A stretch of 64,000 bases of DNA from Flagellimonas sp. CMM7 (GTDB lineage: Bacteria; Bacteroidota; Bacteroidia; Flavobacteriales; Flavobacteriaceae), in assembly GCF_021390195.1 (NCBI RefSeq), contig NZ_CP090003.1, positions 1,352,001-1,416,000 on the forward strand, in the 5' to 3' direction. Below are positions 17,670 through 26,613 of this stretch, one piece after another (within the stretch, counting starts at the first letter, position 1; every line of letters begins with the position of its first letter). The notes below the pieces were generated by a model that had not been told where the DNA came from, searched no databases, and was given only the letters and a program-made list of their open reading frames with translations. Position numbers and translations under genes: made by a program.

Positions 17670-19295
17670 ATGAAAACAAAAATCGTATTTAAATTCCTAA
17701 TTTCCTCGTTTTTAATTGTTTCATGTTCGGAAGAACAGATTGAAAGTTTGAGTGGAGTAGAAACCGAAGTTGGTTTAGCCGAAGTTCAAATGGTCAACAA
17801 CAAATTAAAATTTGAAAATCAAGAATCGTTGACAGCTTTCATGGAACAGATGGATGAAGATCAACTAAAAAGCAAAATAGAATCATTGAGTGCTAAAGGC
17901 TTTTCTTCTCTACGACCTTTTTTTGATGAAAATGATGATTTGGCAATAGATAATTTTCTGGCCAAAAAGAAATCGAAAATCGCAAAAAAAGGATTAATGT
18001 ATAGTTTAAAAAGTGATACTGATGAGATCGACATTGACGATGAGGTCATAACCGACTCTAGATTTGCAAGCATTTTAAATGAAGACAGGGAAATATATGT
18101 TGGTGATGAATATTACATATATACAACAGGAGGGCTATATTTTTCAAAAATCGAAGATGAACAATACCTAAAGGATTATGTTGCCGAATTGGAATCCCAA
18201 GTTTCCAGTAAATCACAATTTTTGAAGGAACTTAAAATGCCTTGTTATGACCCTAATGAACACCAAAACCAAAAAGCAAGCAAATCCTCAGATGCAATTA
18301 ACATTAGCCCAGTAAAAGGACAAATTGAGCAGATTGACTCTAAAGTCAGTCGCTATAGTTCATGTGGTGGTTCTGGGGGAGGGTCTAGTGGAGGAAGTTC
18401 AGGAGGATCTTCTAGTGGAAGTTCGAGCACCAGCAATGATATTCCATTGCTAAGACCACAAAGTTTCAAAAGCTGCGTGTACTCTGAAGACAGCATTTGG
18501 CAGAAGTTATTTGGAAATCGGCTTAGATGTAATGACTACCACGATTCAACCCATAGGGTTCAAACTATTTTTTGGAATGAAAATTACAAATTATGGGCAT
18601 CTATCGGATCACGGGTAAAATATCAAAAGAAAAGATTAATTGGATGGAGTGAATCAGGTACATCAGATTTTGTCGAAATGGGTATTAATATGGTAAAATT
18701 CACATACAATCATGTAGTTCCACAACACAATCCCTTTTCCACATCACATGTAACTTTTAAATATAAGGGACTGACATATGCAATGAACACAGGTCAACCC
18801 ATTTCATATCCTGCAAATCCAAATCCTTGGCCTTTTTATAATAAAGATCAAGAGTTTTTTACATTAGATATAATTATTGATGATAATGTTGCCAATCCAC
18901 TAAAATTGAGTGTTGACACAGATTTAGGAGATCTGAATAGAGCATCCAATGATCTAATAAAAGCTGCGGCAAAGTCACTGCCAAGTGTTTTAAATCTTAA
19001 TAGGGATATGAAAGACAATAAAGTAGGGGTCAGAATAATTAAATTTAGCAACAATAAAACAGAAATGGCCGTTTCAAATAGAATATCAAGAGGAAAATCC
19101 TATACTTGGTATCGCTATGATTTAAATTTTCTTCTAAGCTTTGAGGTAGACTTAACTGATGGAAGTGTAGCTTTACAAGAATTGGCAAAACAATTCAAGG
19201 CAAAAAAATATGATGTTGGGGAAATTGATATATATGGAGCTGCTTTGAGGGGAGGAAAATGGAAAGGAAGGAGAATAATAGGAAGAACCGATTAG
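17670..19295 (+). CDS. Uncharacterised lipoprotein with Gly-Ser linker
   Basis: A 541-residue lipoprotein (lipobox LIVSC). The N-terminal 140 residues share the pattern of the preceding lipoprotein (NNKLKFENQESL...AKGFSSLRPFF). A flexible Gly-Ser tract near residues 232-252 connects it to a C-terminal domain of about 280 residues. That domain contains HDSTHRVQTIFWNE and repeated aromatic strands, probably beta-rich. A cysteine flanks the linker on each side (SSCGG and KSCVYSE). The domain plan, anchor then linker then large beta domain, fits a surface-displayed effector or binding protein. No enzyme motif is recognised. Confidence 0.7.
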   Translation: MKTKIVFKFLISSFLIVSCSEEQIESLSGVETEVGLAEVQMVNNKLKFENQESLTAFMEQMDEDQLKSKIESLSAKGFSSLRPFFDENDDLAIDNFLAKKKSKIAKKGLMYSLKSDTDEIDIDDEVITDSRFASILNEDREIYVGDEYYIYTTGGLYFSKIEDEQYLKDYVAELESQVSSKSQFLKELKMPCYDPNEHQNQKASKSSDAINISPVKGQIEQIDSKVSRYSSCGGSGGGSSGGSSGGSSSGSSSTSNDIPLLRPQSFKSCVYSEDSIWQKLFGNRLRCNDYHDSTHRVQTIFWNENYKLWASIGSRVKYQKKRLIGWSESGTSDFVEMGINMVKFTYNHVVPQHNPFSTSHVTFKYKGLTYAMNTGQPISYPANPNPWPFYNKDQEFFTLDIIIDDNVANPLKLSVDTDLGDLNRASNDLIKAAAKSLPSVLNLNRDMKDNKVGVRIIKFSNNKTEMAVSNRISRGKSYTWYRYDLNFLLSFEVDLTDGSVALQELAKQFKAKKYDVGEIDIYGAALRGGKWKGRRIIGRTD

Positions 19296-19320
19296 ACCAT
19301 AACAATATAATTTGAAAGAT

Positions 19321-19866
19321 ATGAGGAAAATAGTTGTTGTAATTGTTGCTTGTTTGTTTTTTGTTACAATTAAGGCCCAGAGCGTTGATTTAAAAAACAA
19401 CGTTGTTTTGAACGTCATAAACCCAGGAATAAGTCTTGAGTGGGTCATTAGTAAAAAGGGGTTGATTTCAACAGATGCCGGTATCGGTTATTCAGGAGCT
19501 TTTGATGAGATAACGATTATCGAAAATAATGGCTTCAATTACGTGATAGCACCTTTCTTAGGGGTTCAGTATAAGTTGATATACAACAGAGAAAATCGTA
19601 AAAACAAAGGAAAGTCAATAAATTTTAACTCAGGCGACTTCATATCTTTTAGGGTTAGGGGAAGAGGACCTTCGATAGCTGAAAACTTAACAAGAACGGA
19701 TAACATAGATTTTGTCATCGGCCCGACCTGGGGTTTTCAGCATTCCAACAAAAAAATACGGTTACAGCTGGATTTTGGACCTCAGTACTATTTTGACACC
19801 CTAGGTAACGCTGGATTTTTCCCACTGGGAATACATTTTAACCTTGGATTTAATTTATCAAAATAA
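19321..19866 (+). CDS. Secreted beta-barrel-like protein
   Basis: About 181 residues from the ATG at 19321; a TTG three codons upstream is possible. A signal peptide (VVVIVACLFFVTIKAQ) is followed by amphipathic strands and a C-terminus of the outer-membrane barrel type (LGIHFNLGFNLSK). It is 25 bases downstream of the Gly-Ser lipoprotein and precedes a strong terminator, so it ends that operon. It may be a membrane partner for the two lipoproteins. No specific family is identified. Confidence 0.65.
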   Translation: MRKIVVVIVACLFFVTIKAQSVDLKNNVVLNVINPGISLEWVISKKGLISTDAGIGYSGAFDEITIIENNGFNYVIAPFLGVQYKLIYNRENRKNKGKSINFNSGDFISFRVRGRGPSIAENLTRTDNIDFVIGPTWGFQHSNKKIRLQLDFGPQYYFDTLGNAGFFPLGIHFNLGFNLSK

Positions 19867-19886
19867 TTGTAGGAAATAATTTATAT

Positions 19887-19921
19887 AACAGGGGAGTTGA
19901 AAAAAAATCAACTCCCCTGTT
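19887..19921 (+). terminator. Strong intrinsic terminator after the lipoprotein operon
   Basis: AACAGGGGAGTTGA and its exact complement TCAACTCCCCTGTT flank a seven-A loop, giving a perfect 14-bp stem. It lies between the plus-strand operon ending at 19866 and the converging lipoprotein gene ending at 19935, so it can serve both. Confidence 0.85.
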
Positions 19922-19934
19922 TATTATAGACTGT

Positions 19935-20534
19935 TCATTTCACTTTATTTTTATCATAGGCATTTATCAATTTGCTTAGACCAACGCGTGTAATTGTCTC
20001 AACCGATTTTGCTTGGCCCCAGTTGTGATCTTCATCAATTAGGCGGTTATCAACACCTATGACCACGGAGTTAGAGATTAATTCACGCTTATTTAAGTCA
20101 TAGATTCGTATTTCTATGGTGGCTTCGTTGGTTTTAGTTGCGGAGCCTATGTTGGTAGAGCCAACGAAACCGGTCATTTCATTCTTGGAGTTCTTTTCAT
20201 TGATGCTTATTAAGTAATCACATTTTGTCGCGATTTGGGCATTTTTCAAATCTGAGTTCGACATTTCGAAAGGGAATTGAACCGGTACGATTCTGACATT
20301 TCGAAGTTCATCTAACCGGATAAGAGAATCACCAAGGATTTCTTTAAAATAGATTGTGGAATAGTCATAGATGTCAGGAGGGTTATTTGAGCCATGAGGT
20401 TTGTTCATAACCCATTTCCCCTGGTTAAAATCCAAGGTTTTTCCTTTTTCAAATGAATATGAGTACTTTGGGGCATTGCATGAAAATAGAAAGAGTAAAA
20501 GAAAGAGAGAGAGAGAGATTAAAACTTGTTTCAT
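19935..20534 (-). CDS. Uncharacterised lipoprotein
   Basis: A 199-residue lipoprotein (SLFLLLFLFSC). The mature part has alternating strands and helices, with KCDYLISINE near the middle and EATIEIRIYDLNKRELI further on. This layout resembles lipoproteins of the DUF4136 or CsgG-like alpha/beta type, in which a residue near YLI begins a core strand. The resemblance is weak and no family is claimed. It is a single gene between converging terminator sequence and the integrase gene, so it is part of element A cargo. Confidence 0.65.
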   Translation of the reverse strand: MKQVLISLSLFLLLFLFSCNAPKYSYSFEKGKTLDFNQGKWVMNKPHGSNNPPDIYDYSTIYFKEILGDSLIRLDELRNVRIVPVQFPFEMSNSDLKNAQIATKCDYLISINEKNSKNEMTGFVGSTNIGSATKTNEATIEIRIYDLNKRELISNSVVIGVDNRLIDEDHNWGQAKSVETITRVGLSKLINAYDKNKVK

Positions 20535-20702
20535 TTTATAAGGTTTGCTATTTAAGTAAATTAATAGCTACATATATTATGCCATATTCTATGAAACATT
20601 GAGGAAATAGAATTAATAAATGTTCATTATTTCATCATGGAATCAAATAACCTAATTGACCTTCAATTGAAAGTATGCATTGTTTCTTTTAATGTTAAAC
20701 AT

Positions 20703-21956
20703 TTATGAAACAATCATTTCATTAGCTTCATCCAAAATACGATCATCAAAATCTTTTAGGTATATTTCAGTGGTCCTGATGGAGGAATGTCCAAGTCCTT
20801 CGCTAATAATCTCAGTGGATATTCCCATATACTTTGCTATTGTTGCCCATGAATGGCGTATATAATAAGTAGTAAAACTTCCCTCAATACCAGCATCCTT
20901 TGCAATAATCTTAAGACGCTCGTTCATCCTTCTTCTCTGCGACTTATACTTTTGGTAATGTTTGGAGCTTCCATCATAGTTGGTCGGCAATAAGTACTCG
21001 GAAGGTTTTTTACCATTGATGTAATGATTCAATATGTTCTGTAACCCTTCTGTAATCTTTACAGAAAAGGGATTGCCCGTCTTACTTCTACCGTAATATA
21101 AGCGTCCGTTGGAAATATCCTTTACCTTGGTCTTGACCAAATCAATAAAGTTCATGCCCCTACAATAAAACATGATGAGAGTATAATTCTTTGTATGCCA
21201 GAGCGGTGAACCAAACTCATAGCGCAGTTCTTTAATGTTAATGATCTTCTCCTTGCCCACTACCCTTTTTTTGGTTCTTGTGCTTGAAGGAATCCTATAT
21301 TGCTCAAAAGCGTTTTTGACAGGTATGAACTTATCTTCTTGAATTGCATTATTATAAATGGATCTTATGGCCCTTAGATATATACTGATGGTATTTTTGC
21401 TATTGCCCCTTCCTAAATGGTAGGCTTCAAAATCCTTTAAAAAAGAAACCGTGATATCATAGAGCATTATATCTTTACCCTTATTAAACTTTACCAACGC
21501 ATCTATCCCGTCCTGGTACCACTTCGCAGTTGCAGGGCTGTTTGCACTCTTCTTTCTATCGGTAACCACTTTGCCCCATACTGAAATTGAAACTTGATTA
21601 TCTATCTTATGTCTGATTTCTGAGGTTGGATTATAGTCCCATTTTTCTTTAATGTGATCTATAAACCCTTGAAAGTCCAGTTTATCAATACTGCTCCCAA
21701 GCTCCCTTGCCAACTCTTTGGCAGCATATAATTTCCCGTCCAATTCTCGGTTGATCTCATCGCAATCAAGATTTCTGTTCATAGCGGCTGATTTTTTCAA
21801 TCGCGAATTTCTATCGTCCCAGCCATTTATTGAAGTATAATGACCTAGCCTTATCAAACTCTGTTTTTTATGAAAAACACGCAAAACAATCGGAAAAAGA
21901 CCATGCCTGTTCCTAGCATTTTTCCGTGTGTCCAAGGCCAATCTGATAAGTGCCAT
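20703..21956 (-). CDS. Tyrosine recombinase, integrase of element A
   Basis: A 417-residue integrase. The N-terminal arm-binding domain (LIRLALDTRKNARNRHGLFP) and SAM-like core-binding domain (about 110-210) precede the catalytic domain. Arg is present in FYCRGMNF, RHSWAT supplies the second Arg block, and LGHSSIRTTEIYL carries the His and the nucleophile Tyr. It is the only integrase on the left side and lies 160 bases from the tRNA-Asp fragment at 22118-22160, so it most probably drives integration and excision of element A at tRNA-Asp. The family assignment is firm. Site specificity is inferred from adjacency. Confidence 0.95.
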   Translation of the reverse strand: MALIRLALDTRKNARNRHGLFPIVLRVFHKKQSLIRLGHYTSINGWDDRNSRLKKSAAMNRNLDCDEINRELDGKLYAAKELARELGSSIDKLDFQGFIDHIKEKWDYNPTSEIRHKIDNQVSISVWGKVVTDRKKSANSPATAKWYQDGIDALVKFNKGKDIMLYDITVSFLKDFEAYHLGRGNSKNTISIYLRAIRSIYNNAIQEDKFIPVKNAFEQYRIPSSTRTKKRVVGKEKIINIKELRYEFGSPLWHTKNYTLIMFYCRGMNFIDLVKTKVKDISNGRLYYGRSKTGNPFSVKITEGLQNILNHYINGKKPSEYLLPTNYDGSSKHYQKYKSQRRRMNERLKIIAKDAGIEGSFTTYYIRHSWATIAKYMGISTEIISEGLGHSSIRTTEIYLKDFDDRILDEANEMIVS

Positions 21957-22117
21957 ATTATGCTTGATTTTCTATTTAAGGTACAAAAAAATGTGCATAC
22001 TTTGTGCATACTTTTTCTTGAAATCAAAGCATTTCAAATGAAACCAAATTTCATTAAATAGTTTAAAATCAATTATTTATGTTGTTTTTGGTTTTTGCAA
22101 AATGGTCAAATTTCAGT

Positions 22118-22160
22118 CTGTCACGCAGGGGGTCGCGGGTTCGAGTCCCGTCCAGACCGC
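22118..22160 (+). other. 3' tRNA-Asp fragment, shared attachment site of elements A and B
   Basis: The fragment runs from the anticodon loop (CTGTCAC, with anticodon GTC) through the 3' anticodon stem, variable region, T-arm (GGGTTCGAGTCCC) and acceptor strand ending GACCGC. No 5' half precedes it, so it is not a functional tRNA but a duplicated gene end, as left by site-specific integration at a tRNA. It is flanked by inverted TTTCAG and CTGAAA. Integrase genes lie on both sides, so it appears to be a hybrid junction between two tandem elements. Confidence 0.85.
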
Positions 22161-22185
22161 TGAAAATTTATTAAATTTCAGCATA

Positions 22186-22217
22186 AAGCCTGTAAATCAA
22201 TGATTTGCAGGCTTTTT
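22186..22217 (+). terminator. Intrinsic terminator downstream of the tRNA-Asp fragment
   Basis: AAGCCTGTAAAT and ATTTGCAGGCTT form a 12-bp stem (one G-U pair) around a five-base loop, followed by a T-run. It resembles a tRNA terminator and was probably carried by element B or left by an earlier insertion. Confidence 0.75.
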
Positions 22218-22400
22218 CATTTTATTTGACTCCAAAAAATATCATCTAAAACTATATAAAAAGTGCGGAATTCGGTGCGTATTTTTCCCTTCAAAAAACC
22301 CGCTCCAAAATCGATGTAATCAACTGTTAAAGAAATCCTTACAACTAAATTTTAACATTTGTTTTTGCTACTTTAAGTGAGGATTTTAAACCCCGCACCT

Positions 22401-23657
22401 ATGTATGGCAAAATGAACATCCTTTTTTATCCCAAAAAGTCAGAAAAAAATGCCGATGGCACTGTTATGATTTACACACTTGTTACAATTAATGGCAAGC
22501 GTAGCGAGTTTAGTCTGGGTCGTCGTGTGGACGAACATAGATGGGATTCACGAGGAGGGAAACTGAGGGGTACCAGCTCAGAAATATCCAATTTTAATCG
22601 GTTTTTGGACAACGTCAAGAACAGGCTCTATGATATTTATGATTCTCTTTTAAAAGAACGGGAGGATATTTCGGCAACCATTATCAAAAATATTTATTTA
22701 GGTAAAGAAGGTAAAGAGCACATGGTTCTAGAAATCTTCGTGGAGCATAATGATGAAATGGAAAGTTTGTTGGGCAAGGGCTTCACAAAAGGCACTTTAC
22801 AACGATATAAAGCGGCTTACAAGCACGTTTCGGAATATATTCAGCATAATTATCACAGAAATGACATTCCTGTCCATAGGGTTGACTATAAGTTTATTTC
22901 TGGTTTAGAGCTCTTTTTGAAATCCAAACGAAATTGTGACCACAACACAGCTATTAAATACATAGTGAATTTTAAAAAGATTATCCGCATTGCTTATGCT
23001 AATGAATGGATTACTAAAGATCCTTTCTTTCATTGGAAAGCAAGTTGGAAAACAAAAGAAAAACAGTACCTAACTCAAGAGGAACTTAATATATTGAGAA
23101 ACAAAAAGTCTTTTTTACCACGTCTAGATTTGGTTCGGGATATTTTCGTTTTCTGTTGCTATACAGGACTAGCTTATTCAGATGTCAAACAATTACAGTC
23201 AAAACATATTGTAATTGGGATAAACGGGGATAGATGGATAAAAATGCCCCGAAAGAAAACCAAGGCAATAAGTAGTATTCCGTTACTCCCTGTTGCCGAA
23301 ACCATCATCGAAAAATATAGCGAACATCCTTATGTTGTTGATGGCAAAGGAATATTACCTGTTCTGACCAATCAGAAATCGAATGCTTACCTTAAAGAGA
23401 TTGCCGATGTATGTGGAATCCGTAAAAACCTTACAACACATTTGGCCAGACATACATTTGCCACAACCGTTACCCTATCTAATGGAGTTTCAATTTCTTC
23501 AGTGAGTAAAATGTTAGGACATCGTTCCTTAAAAACCACTCAAATCTATGCCAAGGTTCTTGATAGCAAGATTGCGGATGAAATGGAATTATTAAAAGAA
23601 AAGATACAACAGAATGAAACCTCAAAGGCAAAGAATAAAGGTAAAGTTGAAAACTAA
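22401..23657 (+). CDS. Tyrosine recombinase, integrase of element B
   Basis: About 418 residues from the ATG at 22401. An in-frame GTG at 22377 is possible but adds only eight residues. It has an arm-binding N-terminus (ILFYPKKSEKNADGTVMIY), a SAM-like domain and a catalytic domain ending LARHTFATT and LGHRSLKTTQIYAK with the nucleophile Tyr. The place of the first catalytic Arg reads GLAYSD, so that Arg is missing, as known for IntDOT and many Bacteroidetes integrases. It starts 241 bases after the tRNA-Asp fragment and faces away from it, the usual place for the integrase of a tRNA-inserted island. Confidence 0.95.
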   Translation: MYGKMNILFYPKKSEKNADGTVMIYTLVTINGKRSEFSLGRRVDEHRWDSRGGKLRGTSSEISNFNRFLDNVKNRLYDIYDSLLKEREDISATIIKNIYLGKEGKEHMVLEIFVEHNDEMESLLGKGFTKGTLQRYKAAYKHVSEYIQHNYHRNDIPVHRVDYKFISGLELFLKSKRNCDHNTAIKYIVNFKKIIRIAYANEWITKDPFFHWKASWKTKEKQYLTQEELNILRNKKSFLPRLDLVRDIFVFCCYTGLAYSDVKQLQSKHIVIGINGDRWIKMPRKKTKAISSIPLLPVAETIIEKYSEHPYVVDGKGILPVLTNQKSNAYLKEIADVCGIRKNLTTHLARHTFATTVTLSNGVSISSVSKMLGHRSLKTTQIYAKVLDSKIADEMELLKEKIQQNETSKAKNKGKVEN

Positions 23658-23676
23658 AACTGTCTGCTTGGAAACA

Positions 23677-23907
23677 TCACTTTATTCCCTTAAAGAATTC
23701 TTCTAAAGTTATTCCATGAATAGCAGTAATTTTTAATAAAGTTTCAATCTTAAAATTGCTGCCATTTTCTAAAGCCCAGTAACCTCGCCTAGAGAAACCA
23801 TTATCAATTGCAAATGTCTCATAACTAGTATATCCAGAACCCAATCTTAGTTCTTTTATACGTTCACCTATCCGTTTTCTCCTTTTCTCTAGCTCTTTCT
23901 GGGTCAT
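23677..23907 (-). CDS. XRE-type helix-turn-helix regulator
   Basis: About 76 residues from the ATG at 23907; an in-frame TTG at 23931 is an alternative. The protein is almost only a Cro/C1-type HTH: IGERIKELRLGSGYTSYETFAIDNGFSRRGYWALENG, then ETLLKITAIHGITLEEFF. It converges on the integrase gene, 19 bases away. It is a candidate repressor controlling element B excision or cargo expression. Its operator was not identified. Confidence 0.82.
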   Translation of the reverse strand: MTQKELEKRRKRIGERIKELRLGSGYTSYETFAIDNGFSRRGYWALENGSNFKIETLLKITAIHGITLEEFFKGIK

Positions 23908-24029
23908 GATGGAAATTTCATCAAATCCCAATTAATGAATTACGCATTGCAGTGCGTGATTTTTTTTTGTAGTATTGTCAGTAAAAGTTTAAAACAACAA
24001 CATATCCGATTTGTGATTAAAACTGAATT

Positions 24030-24275
24030 ATGGAGAATAACATTACCTATCTCCTATGCATGAAAGAAGAAGCTCTATTGCTCTATGAAGAATCCATCGA
24101 TTTACTGATAGAGTCTGACTGCAAAGATTTTATGGTTTATAAACTTGTAGATGGTAATAGGAAGTACCAAACAGATATCAATATTTGGTCAATTGAAACA
24201 GAGATTAATGAACATTTTTATTCTATACTACATCTCAACCTTTGCCAAAAGTTCAGACCCATTTCAAAACCCTAG
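24030..24275 (+). CDS. Hypothetical 81-residue protein
   Basis: A small acidic protein (MENNITYLLCMKEEALLLYEE and onward) with no signal peptide and no recognised family. A two-helix start and a short beta-rich middle (DFMVYKLVDGNRKYQTDINIWSI) are suggested. It has its own start in a region between the XRE regulator and the AraC-type regulator, transcribed away from both. It is a plausible gene by length and codon use. It is not supported by homology. Confidence 0.45.
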   Translation: MENNITYLLCMKEEALLLYEESIDLLIESDCKDFMVYKLVDGNRKYQTDINIWSIETEINEHFYSILHLNLCQKFRPISKP

Positions 24276-24896
24276 TTATAAATTCAAGGATTATTTTGAA
24301 ATTATCCCGATTTAAAATAAAAAGTTCTTTAATTGAGTACTATTAGAATCTGATTATTTACGTTTTTGAATTGTATTCTACACGACGACGATAAGGAGTG
24401 GTTTGGAATAGCAAGAGGATAACACGCTCACGCGATGTTATAAATCATAAATTATTGATTATCATACATTTAGATTCACATCTAAAGTTTTAGCATTTCC
24501 AATTTTACTGTAAAAACGTTGGGAGGCCTTAATTTTCGGGGAATTTTTACAGCAAAAACAGAATCCACAATTTATTTTGGCATCTTTTAATGCAAAGTAG
24601 TAGTGCCCTATTTTGATGGCATCTTTCGCTCATTCTCCCGATTCGCTATGCCATCTAAACAGGATCCAGCACTAAGTTTTGAGGTAAGTATTTGGGACGC
24701 CTGCAGCGTAAAACACTATTTTGCTCGCTAAAAATTACAGCTCATGAGCCGATTAGAATTCTTATTCGGCTCAAAAAGAGTAAAATGTAAAATATATTCG
24801 CTACCTATCTTCTAGATTATCAGAGTTTTTTAATAAATCAAAACATTAATGATAAACCACCGCTTTGATGAACTTTTGGCAAGTCTAGAAATAATG
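24276..24896. other. 621-base region with no recognised gene
   Basis: All frames are broken by stops and no RNA gene, CRISPR array or strong hairpin was seen. The left part is AT-rich. The part around 24600-24780 is more mixed and could be the remains of a disrupted gene, but no fragment could be identified. Confidence 0.5.
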
Positions 24897-25898
24897 TTAT
24901 GCTCTACCTTCCGGTCTCAGCAAATACTTCTTCTGGTATTCGGTGGGGTTCATTCCAGTTGTTTTCCTGAAGGCTGAGTAAAAGGCAGATGGGGTATTAA
25001 ACCCCACGTTATAAGCTATACTTTCTATTTTTGTTTCTTTTAAAAGGCTTTCATTCAATTCTTCGATTGCATCATTTATCCTAAAATGATTAATAGTTTC
25101 TGGGAATGTCTTTTTATATTCTTTTTTTATGATTTGTGATACCATGTACGAAGGTATATCCAGCTTTCTGCCTAGTGAATCCAAAGTTAGCGTAGGTTCC
25201 AGATACACTTTCTCAATCTCTACAGTGTTTTTAACCTTATGGATTAGCTGGGGATTCAGTTTTTTAGCCGGACGTGGCCTTAGAGCAAGAAAATTTGTTT
25301 TTATCGCACCTACTACAATGACTAGTAAAATTATTGCAATCGCAACAGTTCCCATAGCATAACTAATGATTGTGTTCATATAAAATTGAAGAACGAAAAC
25401 AACACCCATGAGTGCTACAGCAACTAACAATAAAAAATTCCAGGAATTGTATTTAAAGTTTGAAGTATTTTTACATCTGATAAATGAGAAGGCCAGATAT
25501 ATAAATAGCAAGGCAGTGATACTTCTATAAAAAACACTTGAAAAATCCGGTACTATTGCTAAAATAATACTACCAATAATAGCTGGTAAAAGGTGAACAT
25601 AATCCTTACGCTGGATTCTTGTTGTGTTAGGTTTATCCTGATATTGGAAATAAAACCAAATTATAGGGCCAATACATGCCAACCCAAAGAAACCCATAGC
25701 TATACCTAGGCTTGGAATGCTTCCTGAAAAAAAAATAATGGACTTGAGAACACGCAAGGAAATAGCAATGAACAAAAACCCCAATAAGATAATTTTCAAC
25801 TTGCTCGCTCCTCTCATAAGGAAAAAATAAAGGGAAGCCAGAATACTTAATGATGCAACATTTCCAGAGAAAAAGGCCAAAACCAACAGTGTATTCAT
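24897..25898 (-). CDS. Membrane-bound AraC-type regulator (7TM plus HTH)
   Basis: A 333-residue protein with about seven membrane helices in the first 215 residues and an AraC double HTH in the last 110 (LDSLGRKLDIPSYMVSQIIKK, then IESIAYNVGFNTPSAFYSAF). This class is frequent in flavobacteria, where the membrane part is thought to sense a signal and the HTH to act on nearby promoters. It is divergent from the exported-enzyme run beginning at 26020. The 107 or more bases between hold a palindrome and a promoter-like sequence, so it is the probable regulator of that operon. Confidence 0.92.
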   Translation of the reverse strand: MNTLLVLAFFSGNVASLSILASLYFFLMRGASKLKIILLGFLFIAISLRVLKSIIFFSGSIPSLGIAMGFFGLACIGPIIWFYFQYQDKPNTTRIQRKDYVHLLPAIIGSIILAIVPDFSSVFYRSITALLFIYLAFSFIRCKNTSNFKYNSWNFLLLVAVALMGVVFVLQFYMNTIISYAMGTVAIAIILLVIVVGAIKTNFLALRPRPAKKLNPQLIHKVKNTVEIEKVYLEPTLTLDSLGRKLDIPSYMVSQIIKKEYKKTFPETINHFRINDAIEELNESLLKETKIESIAYNVGFNTPSAFYSAFRKTTGMNPTEYQKKYLLRPEGRA

Positions 25899-25952
25899 TT
25901 TAAAAACATCTTAAGATTTCCGAAATCAGGACTACTAGCATATGTATTAATG

Positions 25953-25986
25953 TTACAATTGCCTTGTAATAGACAAAATACATTTC
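25953..25986 (+). promoter_or_regulatory. Probable promoter and overlapping palindrome for the 26020 operon
   Basis: TTG at 25959-25961 and TACATTTC at 25979-25986 are separated by 17 bases and resemble the Bacteroidetes promoter (-33 TTG, -7 TAnnTTTG; one mismatch). The palindrome TTACAA-ttgcc-TTGTAA at 25953-25969 overlaps the -33 element, a fitting position for regulator control by the divergent AraC-type protein. Confidence 0.4.
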
Positions 25987-26019
25987 AATCTGTTTCTAAA
26001 AAGAATGTTAAAAATTGGT

Positions 26020-26571
26020 ATGGAAAAACGATTTAGGATTTTTAAAAAACAATTTCAAATAACATTTTTACCATTTATAGTAGGCTTCATTTCCTATTCT
26101 CAGAGTTCTGACAATAATTACAATCGAAAAGCGAATACTATTGACAATGTCATTAGCACTTTATATGAAGTGATTTCTGGTGAAAAGGGTGAAGAAAGAA
26201 ATTGGGAACTAATGAGGTATATCTACCATCCCAATGCCAAGTTAGTGGCCACTGGAAAAAATAGACAAGGAAACGTTGGTGCTACCTACGTAACTCCTCA
26301 GAGTTATGTCGAAAATTCGGGAAAATGGCTAATAGAAAATGGTTTTTTTGAAGAAGAAATTCATAGAAAAGTAGAGGTTTTTGGGAATATAGCACAGGTA
26401 TTTAGCACTTACCAATGTTTTAAAAGTAAGAAGGATACCAAACCCTTCATGAGGGGCATCAACGGTATTCAGCTTTTAAATACGGGCGATCGGTGGAGAA
26501 TCATAAATATCTTCTGGCAACAAGAAACCGATGAAAACCCTATACCAGAAGCATATTTGCCTAAGTCGTGA
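26020..26571 (+). CDS. Exported NTF2/SnoaL-like protein
   Basis: About 183 residues from the ATG at 26020, chosen because it leaves room after the likely promoter; an ATG five codons upstream is possible. A signal peptide (to about YSQS) precedes a single cone-shaped NTF2-like domain. Evidence for that domain is the helical start NVISTLYEVISG, then LMRYIYHPNAKLVATG and the C-terminal strands WRIINIFWQQETDENP. NTF2-like folds bind or convert small hydrophobic ligands. No catalytic residue pair is clear. It is the first gene of a long plus-strand run of exported proteins that contains two more NTF2-like members. Confidence 0.75.
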   Translation: MEKRFRIFKKQFQITFLPFIVGFISYSQSSDNNYNRKANTIDNVISTLYEVISGEKGEERNWELMRYIYHPNAKLVATGKNRQGNVGATYVTPQSYVENSGKWLIENGFFEEEIHRKVEVFGNIAQVFSTYQCFKSKKDTKPFMRGINGIQLLNTGDRWRIINIFWQQETDENPIPEAYLPKS

Positions 26572-26613
26572 CCAATCTTCTAACTATTACTCCTAGCAGT
26601 TAAATAAAATATT

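Noticed and set aside
18360..18440. Repetitive GGT/AGT stretch as a DNA repeat or CRISPR-like array
   Set aside because: It encodes the Gly-Ser linker of the lipoprotein and has no spacer-repeat structure. No CRISPR array was seen in the window.
22080..22160. Functional tRNA-Asp gene
   Set aside because: The 5' half (acceptor, D-arm and 5' anticodon stem) is absent; only the 3' end is present.
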